Counted from the first letter of the stretch, positions 10,163 through 19,625 are shown. The stretch is DNA of 64,000 nt from Marinomonas ostreistagni (GCF_016461785.1 NZ_JAEMUH010000003.1:62001-126000); one strand, 5' to 3'. Notes: a model not told the origin generated them from the sequence alone. Translations and numbers: made by a program.

Positions 10163-10567
10163 CTATTTAGGAGGGCGAGGAGGGCAACTATCTTTGGAGC
10201 ATGCATCGCAGCGTTCTTGCCCAGTTAGCCAGTAAGAGATTTTATGGCGATGCTTAGCAAATAAAAGGTAGCCGCGATCAGCGAACCAGCGGATAAATGG
10301 CCAGCGCAAAACTCTTAGCCACTTATGCTTACCAACGGCTTGCCAAACGGCCACGTTGGCATCAAGTCCAGTCACCAGTTGACCATTATTTAAAATGGCG
10401 TGTAATAGCCGGTCTGCCGCCACTTTATTAATCTGTGGGTACAGTGTTTCGAATTCTTTACTGTGAATATCCACTAATTTCAATTGCTGAGCAGTATTGT
10501 AGCGTTGCAATACTGAAATCTCTTTCATGCACAGTGGGCAGTGTCCATCGTAAAACAGTGTAACCAT
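10163..10567 (-). CDS. DCC-family (DUF393) thiol-disulfide oxidoreductase-like protein
   Basis: 134 aa. The opening YDGHCPLCMKE contains the CxxC of the DCC family, followed by a DxHSKE segment and a WxxxR-rich middle typical of DUF393. Members are presumed to act in thiol/disulfide exchange, but no reaction is established. Odd feature: the tail CDACSKDSCPPRPPK adds three more cysteines, which could bind a metal or a cofactor. It lies 17 nt after the DUF3429 gene. Confidence 0.85.
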   Translation of the reverse strand: MVTLFYDGHCPLCMKEISVLQRYNTAQQLKLVDIHSKEFETLYPQINKVAADRLLHAILNNGQLVTGLDANVAVWQAVGKHKWLRVLRWPFIRWFADRGYLLFAKHRHKISYWLTGQERCDACSKDSCPPRPPK

Positions 10568-10584
10568 ATACTAGCCTTTGAAGA

Positions 10585-11031
10585 TTAGAATTTTGGGTAC
10601 AGCATGAGCAGATGCATTGCGCATACCAATACGGTTAAAAAGAAACGTAAATTCGGGTAGTAGGATTGATCGGGACGCATGGCTTTTAACCAACGTACTT
10701 CTAGCCAAAAGATACTAATGTAACCACCTAGTAATAACAGCAAAGATAAGTGAGGTTGTTCAATGATTAAACCGAGCCAACCAGCGATAGCAATCACATT
10801 ACTGCCGATTAATAGCGCCTTGCCTTTGCTTTGTGGCGCTTGTTCAATCACTTGTCCCCAAATCGCTCCACTAAGGAAGCTTAGAATGACTGCACTGTAA
10901 GCAATAAATGCCGTTTGGGCATGAAAGCTATAATGATAAAAGTCAAACAGATAAGTAAGAGTACTGACCACGAATGGAATCAATCCTAGATATCCAAGAA
11001 CTTTGATCACTGTACTAGAAGAATTACGCAT
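10585..11031 (-). CDS. DUF3429 integral membrane protein
   Basis: 148 aa with about five hydrophobic helices and the SGAIWG motif typical of DUF3429. Function is unknown. The ATG at 11031 is chosen over an upstream in-frame TTG (11043) because GGGA lies about 8 nt before it. It begins the DUF3429-DCC-SDR group and is divergent from glyS across about 230 nt. Confidence 0.8.
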   Translation of the reverse strand: MRNSSSTVIKVLGYLGLIPFVVSTLTYLFDFYHYSFHAQTAFIAYSAVILSFLSGAIWGQVIEQAPQSKGKALLIGSNVIAIAGWLGLIIEQPHLSLLLLLGGYISIFWLEVRWLKAMRPDQSYYPNLRFFLTVLVCAMHLLMLYPKF

Positions 11032-11259
11032 ATAGAGTCCCAAACGTAAAATTCAATTGACGGAATATACGTATTATCTAACAAATTGGATGTTCAAGCA
11101 TGTGAAAGCGGTCACATTTACTTAAATTTATCCTAGTAATCTTCGAAATGTCCGCCATTGAGTCGAACAAGGTCACGGAGTACAATGTCGGACTTATTTT
11201 ATCGGCTACGCCGTTGTGCGCAGGTCGCCCCAAATTAACGAATTAAGGTGTGTTTAAAA

Positions 11260-12636
11260 ATGCCAGCAAAAACGATGGATGAACTCGTCTCCCTTTGTAA
11301 ACGTCGTGGATTTATCTTCCAAGGCAGTGAGATTTACGGTGGTATGCAAGGGGCTTATGACTACGGTCCACTGGGTATTGAATTAAAAAACAACCTTAAA
11401 AATGCTTGGTGGCGTGCCATGGTTTATGACCGTGACGACGTTGAAGGTCTAGACGCTGCGATTATCCAAAACAAGCACGTCTACAAATACTCTGGTCACG
11501 AAGACACTTTCACAGATCCAATGGTGGACTGTCACGAATGTAAATCACGCATGCGTGCGGATCACATGAAAGACATCAAAAAATGTGACAACTGTGGCTC
11601 TGATAACGTGACTGAACCACGTGATTTCAACCTAATGTTTAAGACAAACGTTGGCCCAATGGTGAACGAAGAGTCTTACACTTACCTGCGTCCAGAAACG
11701 GCACAAGGTATCTTCACAAACTTCAAAAACGTTGTGGATTCGACTTCTCGTGCCTTGCCATTTGGTATCGCGCAGATAGGTAAATCGTTCCGTAACGAAA
11801 TCACACCACGTAATTTCATTTTCCGTGTACGTGAATTCGAACAAATGGAACTTGAGTTCTTCTGTAAGCCTGGTGAAGACGAGCAATGGCACGACACTTG
11901 GGTGAAACTGCGTAAGCAATGGTGGTTAGACCAAGGCTTGGCAGAAGAAAACATTGAGTTTGAGTACGTGACAGGTGATGACTTAGCCCACTATTCAAAA
12001 GCAACTGTGGATATCTTGTACAAGTTTCCACATGGTTTTGAAGAGCTTGAAGGCGTTGCAAACCGTACTGACTACGATCTTGGTTCCCATACCAAAGCGC
12101 AAGAAGAGTTTGGTCTGTCTGCGAAAGTTAAGAAGAACGAGCACTCTACGACTAAACTAGCGGTGCGTGATTTGGAAGAGAACAAGCAAATCGTTCCTTT
12201 CTGTATTGAGCCTTCTGCGGGTCTAGACCGTGGTGTATTGGCTGTGATGACAGAAGCCTACACGGAAGAAGAGCTAGAAAACGGCTCAACTCGTACCGTT
12301 CTTAAACTGAAGCCACACCTAGCACCGATCAAAGTGGCTGTCCTTCCTCTTAAGAAGAACAAGCCAGAAATTGTTGAAGCGGCAAAAGCGATTAAGAACC
12401 GCCTACAAAAACTAGGACTTGGTCGTATCCTTTACGAAAACACAGGTAACGTAGGTAAAGGCTACCGTCGTCATGACGAAGTAGGTACACCGATTTGTAT
12501 CACAGTTGACTTCGATACTATCGAGCAAGAAGGCGCACCAGTAACCATTCGTCATCGTGACACGATGCAACAGGAAGTGGTAAACACCGCTGACCTACCA
12601 AGCTTCATTTTGAACTACTTTGTCAACCAAGATTAA
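11260..12636 (+). CDS. glyS: Glycyl-tRNA synthetase, single-chain (alpha2) type
   Basis: 458 aa class II synthetase that charges tRNA-Gly. It is the homodimeric form, distinct from the separate alpha (GlyQ) and beta (GlyS) subunits of most gammaproteobacteria. Seen: [18 protein letters not shown] at the start, a CxxC pair of zinc-finger style (CHECKS, CDNCGS near residues 85-115), the class II motif 2 region ([19 protein letters not shown]), motif 3 (PSAGLDRG) and a C-terminal anticodon-binding domain. The ATG at 11260 is preferred over the GTG at 11248; AAGG is about 11 nt upstream. It is followed by a strong terminator. Confidence 0.95.
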   Translation: MPAKTMDELVSLCKRRGFIFQGSEIYGGMQGAYDYGPLGIELKNNLKNAWWRAMVYDRDDVEGLDAAIIQNKHVYKYSGHEDTFTDPMVDCHECKSRMRADHMKDIKKCDNCGSDNVTEPRDFNLMFKTNVGPMVNEESYTYLRPETAQGIFTNFKNVVDSTSRALPFGIAQIGKSFRNEITPRNFIFRVREFEQMELEFFCKPGEDEQWHDTWVKLRKQWWLDQGLAEENIEFEYVTGDDLAHYSKATVDILYKFPHGFEELEGVANRTDYDLGSHTKAQEEFGLSAKVKKNEHSTTKLAVRDLEENKQIVPFCIEPSAGLDRGVLAVMTEAYTEEELENGSTRTVLKLKPHLAPIKVAVLPLKKNKPEIVEAAKAIKNRLQKLGLGRILYENTGNVGKGYRRHDEVGTPICITVDFDTIEQEGAPVTIRHRDTMQQEVVNTADLPSFILNYFVNQD

Positions 12637-12660
12637 GGTTAAAAGGTATTTCAAAGCTAA

Positions 12661-12689
12661 AAAAAACCGATGCAAAGCATCGGTTTTTT
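12661..12689. terminator. Bidirectional rho-independent terminator after glyS
   Basis: A perfect stem of 13 bp (AAAAAACCGATGC with GCATCGGTTTTTT) and a 3-nt loop between convergent glyS and the rhodanese gene. The A and T tracts on either side allow it to work for both strands. Confidence 0.9.
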
Positions 12690-12717
12690 TGTTTTCAGAC
12701 AGTGCTCTAAGAAACTT

Positions 12718-13101
12718 CTAGGGTTTAGTTGACTTCATTTCTTCTAAACCCCCACCATTTAGAACGTGAGTAAACCCCATGTCATAGAGCTGGCGTTTTG
12801 CATGAGAGGCTCGACTACCTGAACGGCAATAAACTACTATTGTTTTATCTCGATCAATAGGATTTGCGAGCTTGCTGAGTGAGCTAAGTGGCATGTTTAC
12901 CGCACTGTCTATATGGCCTTCTCTGAACTCCGCAGCGGTTCTAACATCGATAAGTACTGCGCCTTGCTCCAGAGCTTGCCAAGCTAAATCAGACCGTTTT
13001 GAGGCCAACGCATTAATGCTGAAAATTGCGATTATCGCTGCAAGCAGGATTAATAACATGTGCTTGAAAGGGGTTTGAGTATCTACCGCTAAACGTTCCA
13101 T
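12718..13101 (-). CDS. Membrane-anchored rhodanese-like sulfurtransferase
   Basis: 127 aa. One N-terminal membrane segment (about residues 14-32) precedes a complete rhodanese domain with the active-site cysteine in VVYCRSGSRA, ahead of a typical GGGLEEM end. It is similar in size to PspE and GlpE, small sulfur carriers, but is probably tethered to the membrane with the domain in the periplasm. The substrate is unknown. It is convergent with glyS. Confidence 0.88.
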   Translation of the reverse strand: MERLAVDTQTPFKHMLLILLAAIIAIFSINALASKRSDLAWQALEQGAVLIDVRTAAEFREGHIDSAVNMPLSSLSKLANPIDRDKTIVVYCRSGSRASHAKRQLYDMGFTHVLNGGGLEEMKSTKP

Positions 13102-13250
13102 ATTTCATAATCCTATGTGTGAAGGGTTAAAAATTTGTTACGGCATATCATCACGCGTTTGTTGCGCAAAAAATTTGTACGCAAGCTTTGAAAACTTGGA
13201 TCACTATTTTTTCAAAATTTTTGAGGTGAGCTTACAGGGCAACATCGAGA

Positions 13251-13285
13251 TACTGCTCGCAATCAACAGCTGACTGCGAGCAGTA
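13251..13285. other. Hairpin downstream of cpdB
   Basis: An 11-bp perfect inverted repeat (13251-13261 with 13275-13285) and a 13-nt loop, directly after the cpdB stop. It lacks an adjacent T run on the minus strand, so it may stabilise the 3' end or act as a weak terminator. Confidence 0.45.
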
Positions 13286-13293
13286 GGGAAGGA

Positions 13294-15231
13294 TTATTGT
13301 AATTCAAAGACTGCGAAGCCTTGGTCGTCTAATCCTGTGAATGTCATATTCGGCGATGCATAAGATTTAGCCTTAGGCGAGCTAGTGAAATTAACGGTGG
13401 CACCTGCAAAGCTGGCAAACTCCCAGTTGTTATCCGCTGCAGGATTGATGACCGTCTGTGACAGTAAGTAATTTGCCACGACGTCACGGTTTTTATCTGG
13501 TGCATCAATGACCGTTGTGGATCCATCTAGCGCAGGGAATTTACCACCACCCGATGCGCGGTAGTTATTGGTGACGACTAAGAACTCTTGGTTAAGTTCA
13601 ATAGGCTGACCTTGGTAAGTCACCGCTTCAATACGGTGTGCATTTTCGTTAACGATTTTCCCTTCACTGTCATAGCGATTTGGTTTTGTCACATTGATGC
13701 GATACTGAATACCATCAATCACATCGAAGTTGTAGGTTGGGAAGCTGGTATTAATCAGTGCTTGCGGCGCCTCTTGATTGGGTTGGATTTGATTAAACTG
13801 TCCAGCGGAGCGTTCTAGCCACTCGACCACTTGCGCACCGGTAAGTTTAACGACTTTCAGATCATTTGGATAAATGTAAAGGTCGCTCACATTTTTCAGG
13901 GCAATATCACCTTTTGGGACGTCGGTGAAATACTCTGGACCGCCACGACCACCTGCTTTAAACGGGGCTGCAGCAGATAAAATCGGTAGTCCTTCGTAAG
14001 AGGTTGCGCGAACGATATTCTGTGCGTACCAAATCTGCGCATTGTTCACGATTTGGATAGAAGGGTCATCTTGCACTAGAGCGAAGAAACTATTGATGTC
14101 AGCCGTGCTTTCACCCACTTTGCGACGCATGTACTCCAGTGTACCTTGGTGTTCATGCTCAACGGCATGATTGATGTGCTCATCAGCTTCGACTAATGGC
14201 ACTGTGGTGCGTCCTTCACGTTTGGCGATGGCTCTGATACTGCTGGAGCCTTTGACGACTTTCCAACCTTGGCCTTCTTGTTCTAGCACAAGATCTACTA
14301 AGCCAAGGTGTGATCCCCAAAAACCTGGCATGGTTGCAGGCACACCAAAAACGGTTCCTGTAGCGTTGTCTACGCCTTCGATATTATCCAGTGAGCTGTC
14401 CCCAGGGAACACTTTATGGGAGTGACCAAATAGTATGGCATCAATACCATCTACTTTGGCGAGGTGGTAAGTAGCGTTTTCTTCACCTTGCTCATAGTTT
14501 CCTATATACATGCCACTGTGAGGGATCGCTATGATGACGTCCGCTCCTTCAGACTTCATTTGCGGGATATATTTTTTAGCACTGGCGATGATGTCTTTGG
14601 CAATGACCTTGCCTGAAAGGTTGTCTTTATCCCAAGTCATAATTTGCGGTGGCACAAAGCCGATGTAACCTACATTGATTACTTGCTCTTTGCCGTCACT
14701 GTCCAATACCGCAGTAGGTTGGATCAAATATGGCTGGAAATAAGGCTGATCGTTATCTGGATTGGCATCTCCATCGTCAACGTAGACATTGGCATTAATG
14801 TAGGGGAAGTTGGCGCCGGCTAATGACTTCATTAAAAAATCTAAGCCGTAGTTGAACTCATGGTTACCAATATTCCCCACATTGTAATCCAGTAGGTTCA
14901 TGGCTTTGTAAGCTGGGTGTGTTTCACCGAAACGCAACACGCGGCCTTTTGCGACATAGTCACCCAAAGGATTGCCCTGTAATAGATCACCGTTATCGAC
15001 TAAAACCGAGTTTTGTACTTCCGCTCGAGCTTGTTTAATTAGAGTGGCAACGCGCGATAGGCCAACGCTGTTGCTTTGTTTATCAGCGTAGTAATCATAG
15101 TCCACCAAATGCATATGAATGTCAGTGGTTTCCAATATACGTAGATCAACCGTTGCCGCGTTGGCTGTTGCGGAAGCTAAGCATGCCAACGTAAGGCTGG
15201 TTGGCAGAAAAATTTTGTTCCATTTTTTCAT
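13294..15231 (-). CDS. cpdB: Periplasmic 2',3'-cyclic-nucleotide 2'-phosphodiesterase/3'-nucleotidase CpdB
   Basis: 645 aa from the chosen start, the size of CpdB. The signal peptide (MKKWNKIFLPTSL, cleaved near ATANA-A) directs it to the periplasm, where it hydrolyses cyclic nucleotides and 3'-nucleotides so nucleosides and phosphate can be taken up. Seen: metallophosphatase motifs LETTDIHMHL, DNGDLLQGNP, GNHEFNYG and GHSH, then a C-terminal 5'-nucleotidase substrate domain with SAAAPFKAGGRGGPEYF. The ATG at 15231 has GGAG about 10 nt upstream; an earlier in-frame start would add 12 residues before the signal peptide. Confidence 0.95.
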   Translation of the reverse strand: MKKWNKIFLPTSLTLACLASATANAATVDLRILETTDIHMHLVDYDYYADKQSNSVGLSRVATLIKQARAEVQNSVLVDNGDLLQGNPLGDYVAKGRVLRFGETHPAYKAMNLLDYNVGNIGNHEFNYGLDFLMKSLAGANFPYINANVYVDDGDANPDNDQPYFQPYLIQPTAVLDSDGKEQVINVGYIGFVPPQIMTWDKDNLSGKVIAKDIIASAKKYIPQMKSEGADVIIAIPHSGMYIGNYEQGEENATYHLAKVDGIDAILFGHSHKVFPGDSSLDNIEGVDNATGTVFGVPATMPGFWGSHLGLVDLVLEQEGQGWKVVKGSSSIRAIAKREGRTTVPLVEADEHINHAVEHEHQGTLEYMRRKVGESTADINSFFALVQDDPSIQIVNNAQIWYAQNIVRATSYEGLPILSAAAPFKAGGRGGPEYFTDVPKGDIALKNVSDLYIYPNDLKVVKLTGAQVVEWLERSAGQFNQIQPNQEAPQALINTSFPTYNFDVIDGIQYRINVTKPNRYDSEGKIVNENAHRIEAVTYQGQPIELNQEFLVVTNNYRASGGGKFPALDGSTTVIDAPDKNRDVVANYLLSQTVINPAADNNWEFASFAGATVNFTSSPKAKSYASPNMTFTGLDDQGFAVFELQ

Positions 15232-15418
15232 GGTTTTATGGCTCCAAGTTCCAATTGTGACAGGCAAGAGAACGTTATTTTGACTAAAAGGTCAATATTT
15301 AAGAGAACAGGAGCTTATGCAATAATCATGACGCTTTTATGTACTGAACCAGAAAAATCTAGGAGAGCAGAAAACTGCAATGATGTGGTGAAGGGCAGAG
15401 GTTGCGCTGACAACTCGC

Positions 15419-16273
15419 CTAAGGTTGTTGTTCGAAAAAATTCGCTATATCTGGTTGTATAGGGGCTTTACTTGGTATAAACCAAATCAAGTTTGACACC
15501 ATATCAACGTGACCCATATGTGGGTAAATAATCGTGTCGACGGCTCCGTTTTTTTGACGAACTCTCTCTGCTAAAAGGTCAATATTTCGTTGACCAACGA
15601 GCTCATCTTTCTCCCCCCATAGCAGCAACATGGGGGGCTCATTACCTTCTATAAAAGTCGTGACGGTCATTTGAGGGTATTGATCAGGTGGCCCAAACAT
15701 ATCTTTTAAATCCTCTTCTTCGGGCACGAAATCATAAGGTCCAGATAAACCAGCGAAGGCTTTAATATTTTGAGTGGAATGATTGAGCTGAGCCAAGTAA
15801 CGCTCATCGGCACTGATCAAGGCACCGATATGAGCGCCTGCGGAGTGCCCCATGATAAACAAACGGCTTGAATCGCCATGGTACTCATAAACGTTGTCTA
15901 ATGTCCAAGCAACCGCTTGTGCACCATCTTCCACAAAGGTGGGAAACTTAACATCAGGGTATTTTCGATAATCAGGAATCACAACAACGTAACCCATGTC
16001 TAAGAAAGGCTTCGCCACAAATGGATACATGTCTTTTGAACCATCGGTCCAACGTCCACCGTAGAAGAATACCAAGACCGGAGCTTGTTCTGCCTTCGCA
16101 GAAGAAGGCACGTAAATATCCAAGGTTTGATTCGCTAACTGTCCGTAAGCGATGTCTTGATAACGTTTATTAGAGTCAATCAGCGTAGGTAGATTGGCTA
16201 CTTGTAACCCTATTTGAGTACAGCCCGCGCTGAGTAATGCGCCAATGGCGATTAACGAGTTCCTGATTTTGAT
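15419..16273 (-). CDS. Alpha/beta hydrolase lipoprotein with probable AUC start
   Basis: A 284-codon frame from 16273. The core is an esterase of the BD-FAE/carboxylesterase type: oxyanion block FFYGGRW, nucleophile GHSAGAH, acid LLLWGEKDEL and a late histidine in PHMGHVDMV. The only ATG/GTG/TTG start is a TTG at 16123, which begins after a secretion signal. Reading on upstream in frame gives a lipoprotein signal ending in LLSAGC, in frame back to a stop at 16283-16285. The best start there is ATC at 16271-16273, with AGGAG 6 nt before it. So this is an outer-membrane-type lipoprotein esterase started at AUC, or a gene whose ATG mutated. It might instead be a sequencing error. Confidence 0.75.
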   Translation of the reverse strand: MKIRNSLIAIGALLSAGCTQIGLQVANLPTLIDSNKRYQDIAYGQLANQTLDIYVPSSAKAEQAPVLVFFYGGRWTDGSKDMYPFVAKPFLDMGYVVVIPDYRKYPDVKFPTFVEDGAQAVAWTLDNVYEYHGDSSRLFIMGHSAGAHIGALISADERYLAQLNHSTQNIKAFAGLSGPYDFVPEEEDLKDMFGPPDQYPQMTVTTFIEGNEPPMLLLWGEKDELVGQRNIDLLAERVRQKNGAVDTIIYPHMGHVDMVSNLIWFIPSKAPIQPDIANFFEQQP

Positions 16274-16367
16274 AAGGCTCTCCTAGCAAGTAAATATAGA
16301 TTTTACGGGATTCGACCACAGTTGGATGAGGATTATTCAAAAAAGATTTCCCTATGGAATTTTTAAG

Positions 16368-16422
16368 ATCCTATTGGAGTGAGGCTAAGGCGCGATTCAT
16401 AATGGGAACATTCCAATAGGAT
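16368..16422. promoter_or_regulatory. Inverted-repeat operator straddling the nfsA promoter
   Basis: A perfect 11-bp inverted repeat: ATCCTATTGGA (16368-16378) and TCCAATAGGAT (16412-16422). The left arm overlaps a -35-like TTGGAG (16375-16380), which is 17 bp from a -10-like CATAAT (16398-16403); the right arm falls near the expected start site. A related TTCCCTATGGAA sits at 16348-16359. The regulator is unknown. Confidence 0.5.
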
Positions 16423-16446
16423 TATCTGAACAATTAAGGAGTCACC

Positions 16447-17184
16447 ATGAATGACGTCATTGAACTCTTACAATCTCACCGTTCAATTCGAAAATACCGT
16501 ACTCAAGCACTTCCTGATGGGTTGCTTGAGCAGCTCGTGAGCGCTGCGCAATATGCCTCTTCAAGCAACAATGTTCAGGCCTATAGCATTATCCGTGTCA
16601 GTGATACAGACAATAGGGCGCGCTTACAAGAGCTAGCGGGGAACCAAGCCTACATCTCTCAGGCGGCAGAGTTTCTAGTATTCTGTGCTGATATGAAGCG
16701 CAATACGGAAGCGGCGGCTCGCTCAGGTGTTGAGCCTACCCTAGGCATGACAGAGCAGCTTTTGGTTTCAACCATTGATACGGCATTGGTGGCGCAGAAC
16801 TTTGCCATTGCAGCAGAGTCAGAAGGTCTTGGCGTCGTTTACATAGGGGGCGTACGTAATAATCCACAGGAAATTAGCGATGTCTTAAAGCTACCAAAAC
16901 ATGTTTACCCTGTATTTGGTATGTGCGTTGGCTATCCTGAGCATCACCCTGATGTTAAGCCTCGCCTACCGGTCGCAACGGTTTTAAAGCAGGATTACTA
17001 CGATAGCGAACACGATATTGCCTTGGTTGCAAAATATGACTCGGAAATGGACGAGTACTACCAACAACGCGCAGGCGGTAATAAAACCTCCAACTGGTCA
17101 GAAAGCATGGCACCGATGTTTAGCGGGAAATTACGCCCACACATGCGAGACTTTTTAATTTCGCAAGGTTTCGAGATGAAGTAG
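16447..17184 (+). CDS. nfsA: Oxygen-insensitive NADPH nitroreductase NfsA
   Basis: 245 aa, typical of NfsA (about 240). It is an FMN enzyme that reduces nitroaromatics and quinones with NADPH by two-electron steps in the cytoplasm. Seen: SHRSIRKYRTQALPD (the FMN-phosphate arginines), AAQYASSSNNVQAYS, and YIGGVRNNPQEI followed by PVFGMCVGYPE, both characteristic of this branch. The AAGGAG at 16435-16440 is well placed. An inverted repeat around the promoter suggests control by a dimeric repressor; no candidate regulator gene is adjacent. Confidence 0.93.
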   Translation: MNDVIELLQSHRSIRKYRTQALPDGLLEQLVSAAQYASSSNNVQAYSIIRVSDTDNRARLQELAGNQAYISQAAEFLVFCADMKRNTEAAARSGVEPTLGMTEQLLVSTIDTALVAQNFAIAAESEGLGVVYIGGVRNNPQEISDVLKLPKHVYPVFGMCVGYPEHHPDVKPRLPVATVLKQDYYDSEHDIALVAKYDSEMDEYYQQRAGGNKTSNWSESMAPMFSGKLRPHMRDFLISQGFEMK

Positions 17185-17280
17185 TGCAGCGAGAAACTTA
17201 GCTACTTGATTTCATAGCAGAAATTTAAATTTCTATATTGGCAAAGCGATGCGCTCTAGCTATAATGGGCGCCGTTTAAA

Positions 17281-17357
17281 GGCCCCATAGCTCAGTTGGT
17301 TAGAGCATCCGACTCATAATCGGCAGGTCCCCTGTTCAAGTCAGGGTGGGGCCACCA
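17281..17357 (+). tRNA. tRNA with CAU anticodon (tRNA-Ile2 favoured over elongator tRNA-Met)
   Basis: A full 77-nt cloverleaf with encoded CCA. The anticodon CAT lies at 17315-17317 in loop CTCATAA. A CAU anticodon can be elongator Met, initiator Met or the Ile2 whose C34 is changed to lysidine by TilS. The acceptor GGCCCCA has C4-G69 and C5-G68, the pairs TilS recognises in E. coli, and the T arm TTCAAGT matches ileX, so Ile2 is favoured. The long D loop (GTTGGTTA) is more Met-like and the first anticodon-stem pair is a mismatch, so the isotype is uncertain. It is not initiator type, because the anticodon stem lacks three G-C pairs. Confidence 0.96.
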
Positions 17358-17363
17358 TAAAAG

Positions 17364-17402
17364 AAAACCCCAGTTGGCTCGTTCCAGCTGGGGTTTTTTT
17401 AT
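17364..17402 (+). terminator. Rho-independent terminator after the tRNA
   Basis: AACCCCAGTTGG pairs with CCAGCTGGGGTT (one G-T wobble) around a short loop, followed by seven or more T residues. Confidence 0.9.
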
Positions 17403-17546
17403 TCCTATCTTGTTTTTACTACATTTAAATACAGTTTTTTAGCCGTATTTCGCAATTTTTTCTATCTTTCTCTATGCTCTTATTTGCTTACATTTGAACT
17501 ATGAACCATGCTTATTAAAAGGTATAGGAACCATAGGGAGAAGACG

Positions 17547-19532
17547 GTGCTGAAAAATCTTAAAGTGTCTCATGCTATTGCTTTGGTGGGCTTTTTGCCG
17601 CTTTTGTTGGTACTGTTTTTAGCATTCTCGCTCGGTTCTGCTTTATTAAGCAGTATTAACGATTCGCAGAAAGCGAATGACATTGTCCGATTAACGGAAA
17701 AGCTTGATGGCATCGCACATAACTTCGCTGTTGAACGTGGTTTAAGTGCTGGCTTTTTGGGCTCGAAAGGTGAGCAAGGGCGTGATGCGGTTTTGAAACA
17801 GCGTGTTGTGGCGGATCAAATTGAACAAGCGCTTTTAGATATGAAACCGTTAGATTTTCATGAGCTATCTGAAGCTGAGTTTAAGGATTTGATTCAGCCA
17901 ACCTTAGACATTTTAAAAGATAAGAACACGATCCGACAGAAAGTCGACAATTTAGCATCCGATAACGGTGCTTTTGCCTACTATTCTAAGCTCAATGCTA
18001 CAGCACTTAGGGGAATTCAGCGTTCAATTATATTGGTTAATAACACAGAGATTGATCAAGCTTTATCATCTCGCCTTGCTTTACTCTGGATGAAAGAGCG
18101 TATTGGGCAATATCGAGGCGCGTTAAATGGCGTTTTTGGTGCAGGTCAAACGACTGAAAAACGCTTCGTAGAGATTAATGGTTATCTATCTGATGAGAAA
18201 GCGTGGGAGAACTACTTTAATGACATGACTTCTGTTGCCTACAAGACAGAAATGGCGGCATTGAAGCAGTCTGCTGATTGGAAAACAGTTGATCAAGTAT
18301 TAACAAAATTTCAGTCAGTAACGGATCTTTCAAATGTGGTTGGCCCAAAAGACTGGTTTGCATTGGCTACTGCAAAAATTAGTCTGGTAAAAGGGCTTTC
18401 TGATGAGATTGGCCAGAATGTTCACCGTTTTGCCTTGGCAAAAGAGTCGCGAGACAATACGGTCTTCATAGTGATTATAGCCATCATCGTAGTCGTTGTG
18501 CTGTTTGTTCTTTACTTGATGAAACAAGTTATGACGTCGGTATCATCTAGGGTAGCGATAGTGCACAAGGCCCTTATGTCAGTGGGTGAGGAGAAGGACT
18601 TCACGGTCAACTTAGAAGTAAAGTCCAATGATGAACTCGGCCAGATAATGAATGAGCTGAATCGTCACTTGAATCATTTGTCCTCCACTTTTGGTATGTT
18701 GGTGTTGAAATCGAAAGAGTCTAAAAACAGTATGGATGATTTGATTCATCAAGCTCGAACTGCTGTTAAGGAAACTCAAGATCAACAGGCACGAACCGAT
18801 CAAATTGCAGCTGCGATTGAAGAGATGTCTCTTACCAGTGGTACCATCTCAGTAGATATGCAGGAAGCTGCACAAGCGACGGAGACGATTCAGAGCCGCG
18901 CCTCCGAAGGTCGAGCTGGTGTGCACTCCATTCAAAACTCGATAGAAGGCTTAACGAGAGAAGTACAAGGTGGCTTTGATTCGGTACAACAAGTCACAGG
19001 GCAAACGGAGCAAATTGCTTCCATTCTACAAACAATTGAATCGATTGCTGAGCAGACCAATTTATTGGCATTGAATGCTGCGATTGAGGCCGCACGTGCT
19101 GGTGAACAAGGTCGTGGTTTCGCCGTAGTGGCCGATGAAGTTCGTAGTTTAGCTCAGCGAACTCAAGATTCGACTGAAGAAATCCGCTCAATGATTGAGA
19201 CCTTAATTCACTCAAGTAAAAATGCTTTAACGTCTATGGAAAGCTGTTCAACAATGGCGACAAGCACAGCTGAAGAAGTGGTGAAAAATGCTGAAATGAT
19301 TGAGTCCTTATTGGAGTCGGTGGATGCCATTAATATGACGATTGAAAGGGTGGCGACCGCGGCAGAAGAGCAGTCACAAGTAACGGAAGACATTAACCAA
19401 AATGTGCAGATGGTGCGTGATCGCTCAAGTCATATCTCTGAGGTGGTTGACTTAACTGAGACGGAAGCGAAGCGTACCCAAGATCGTTTTGATGAGGTAC
19501 TAAAAGAGGTTTCGTCATACCGCTTACGCTAA
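17547..19532 (+). CDS. Methyl-accepting chemotaxis protein with NIT (nitrate/nitrite) sensor domain
   Basis: 661 aa from a GTG at 17547, preceded by GGGAG 6 nt upstream; an in-frame ATG at 17508 lacks such a site. Membrane segments flank a periplasmic all-alpha region of about 260 residues. That region carries [14 protein letters not shown] and a QRVVADQ segment, the signature of NIT domains linked to nitrate or nitrite sensing. A HAMP linker and the CheA-controlling coiled coil with tip [16 protein letters not shown] follow. The C-terminus (SSYRLR) lacks a CheR pentapeptide. Nitrate as ligand is family-based inference. It is monocistronic, between two terminators. Confidence 0.93.
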   Translation: MLKNLKVSHAIALVGFLPLLLVLFLAFSLGSALLSSINDSQKANDIVRLTEKLDGIAHNFAVERGLSAGFLGSKGEQGRDAVLKQRVVADQIEQALLDMKPLDFHELSEAEFKDLIQPTLDILKDKNTIRQKVDNLASDNGAFAYYSKLNATALRGIQRSIILVNNTEIDQALSSRLALLWMKERIGQYRGALNGVFGAGQTTEKRFVEINGYLSDEKAWENYFNDMTSVAYKTEMAALKQSADWKTVDQVLTKFQSVTDLSNVVGPKDWFALATAKISLVKGLSDEIGQNVHRFALAKESRDNTVFIVIIAIIVVVVLFVLYLMKQVMTSVSSRVAIVHKALMSVGEEKDFTVNLEVKSNDELGQIMNELNRHLNHLSSTFGMLVLKSKESKNSMDDLIHQARTAVKETQDQQARTDQIAAAIEEMSLTSGTISVDMQEAAQATETIQSRASEGRAGVHSIQNSIEGLTREVQGGFDSVQQVTGQTEQIASILQTIESIAEQTNLLALNAAIEAARAGEQGRGFAVVADEVRSLAQRTQDSTEEIRSMIETLIHSSKNALTSMESCSTMATSTAEEVVKNAEMIESLLESVDAINMTIERVATAAEEQSQVTEDINQNVQMVRDRSSHISEVVDLTETEAKRTQDRFDEVLKEVSSYRLR

Positions 19533-19557
19533 CTAACGGATTCATCGTGATTTATCA

Positions 19558-19596
19558 AAGAAAAACCACCGTCATTGTCATGATGGTGGTTTTTTC
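19558..19596 (+). terminator. Rho-independent terminator after the NIT chemoreceptor
   Basis: AAAACCACCGTCAT pairs with ATGATGGTGGTTTT around a two-base loop, then a T tract. It also has an A tract on the other side and may serve the convergent rhlE gene. Confidence 0.9.
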
Positions 19597-19625
19597 ATTT
19601 CAAGAAGAGGGCGAGGAAGAATAAG

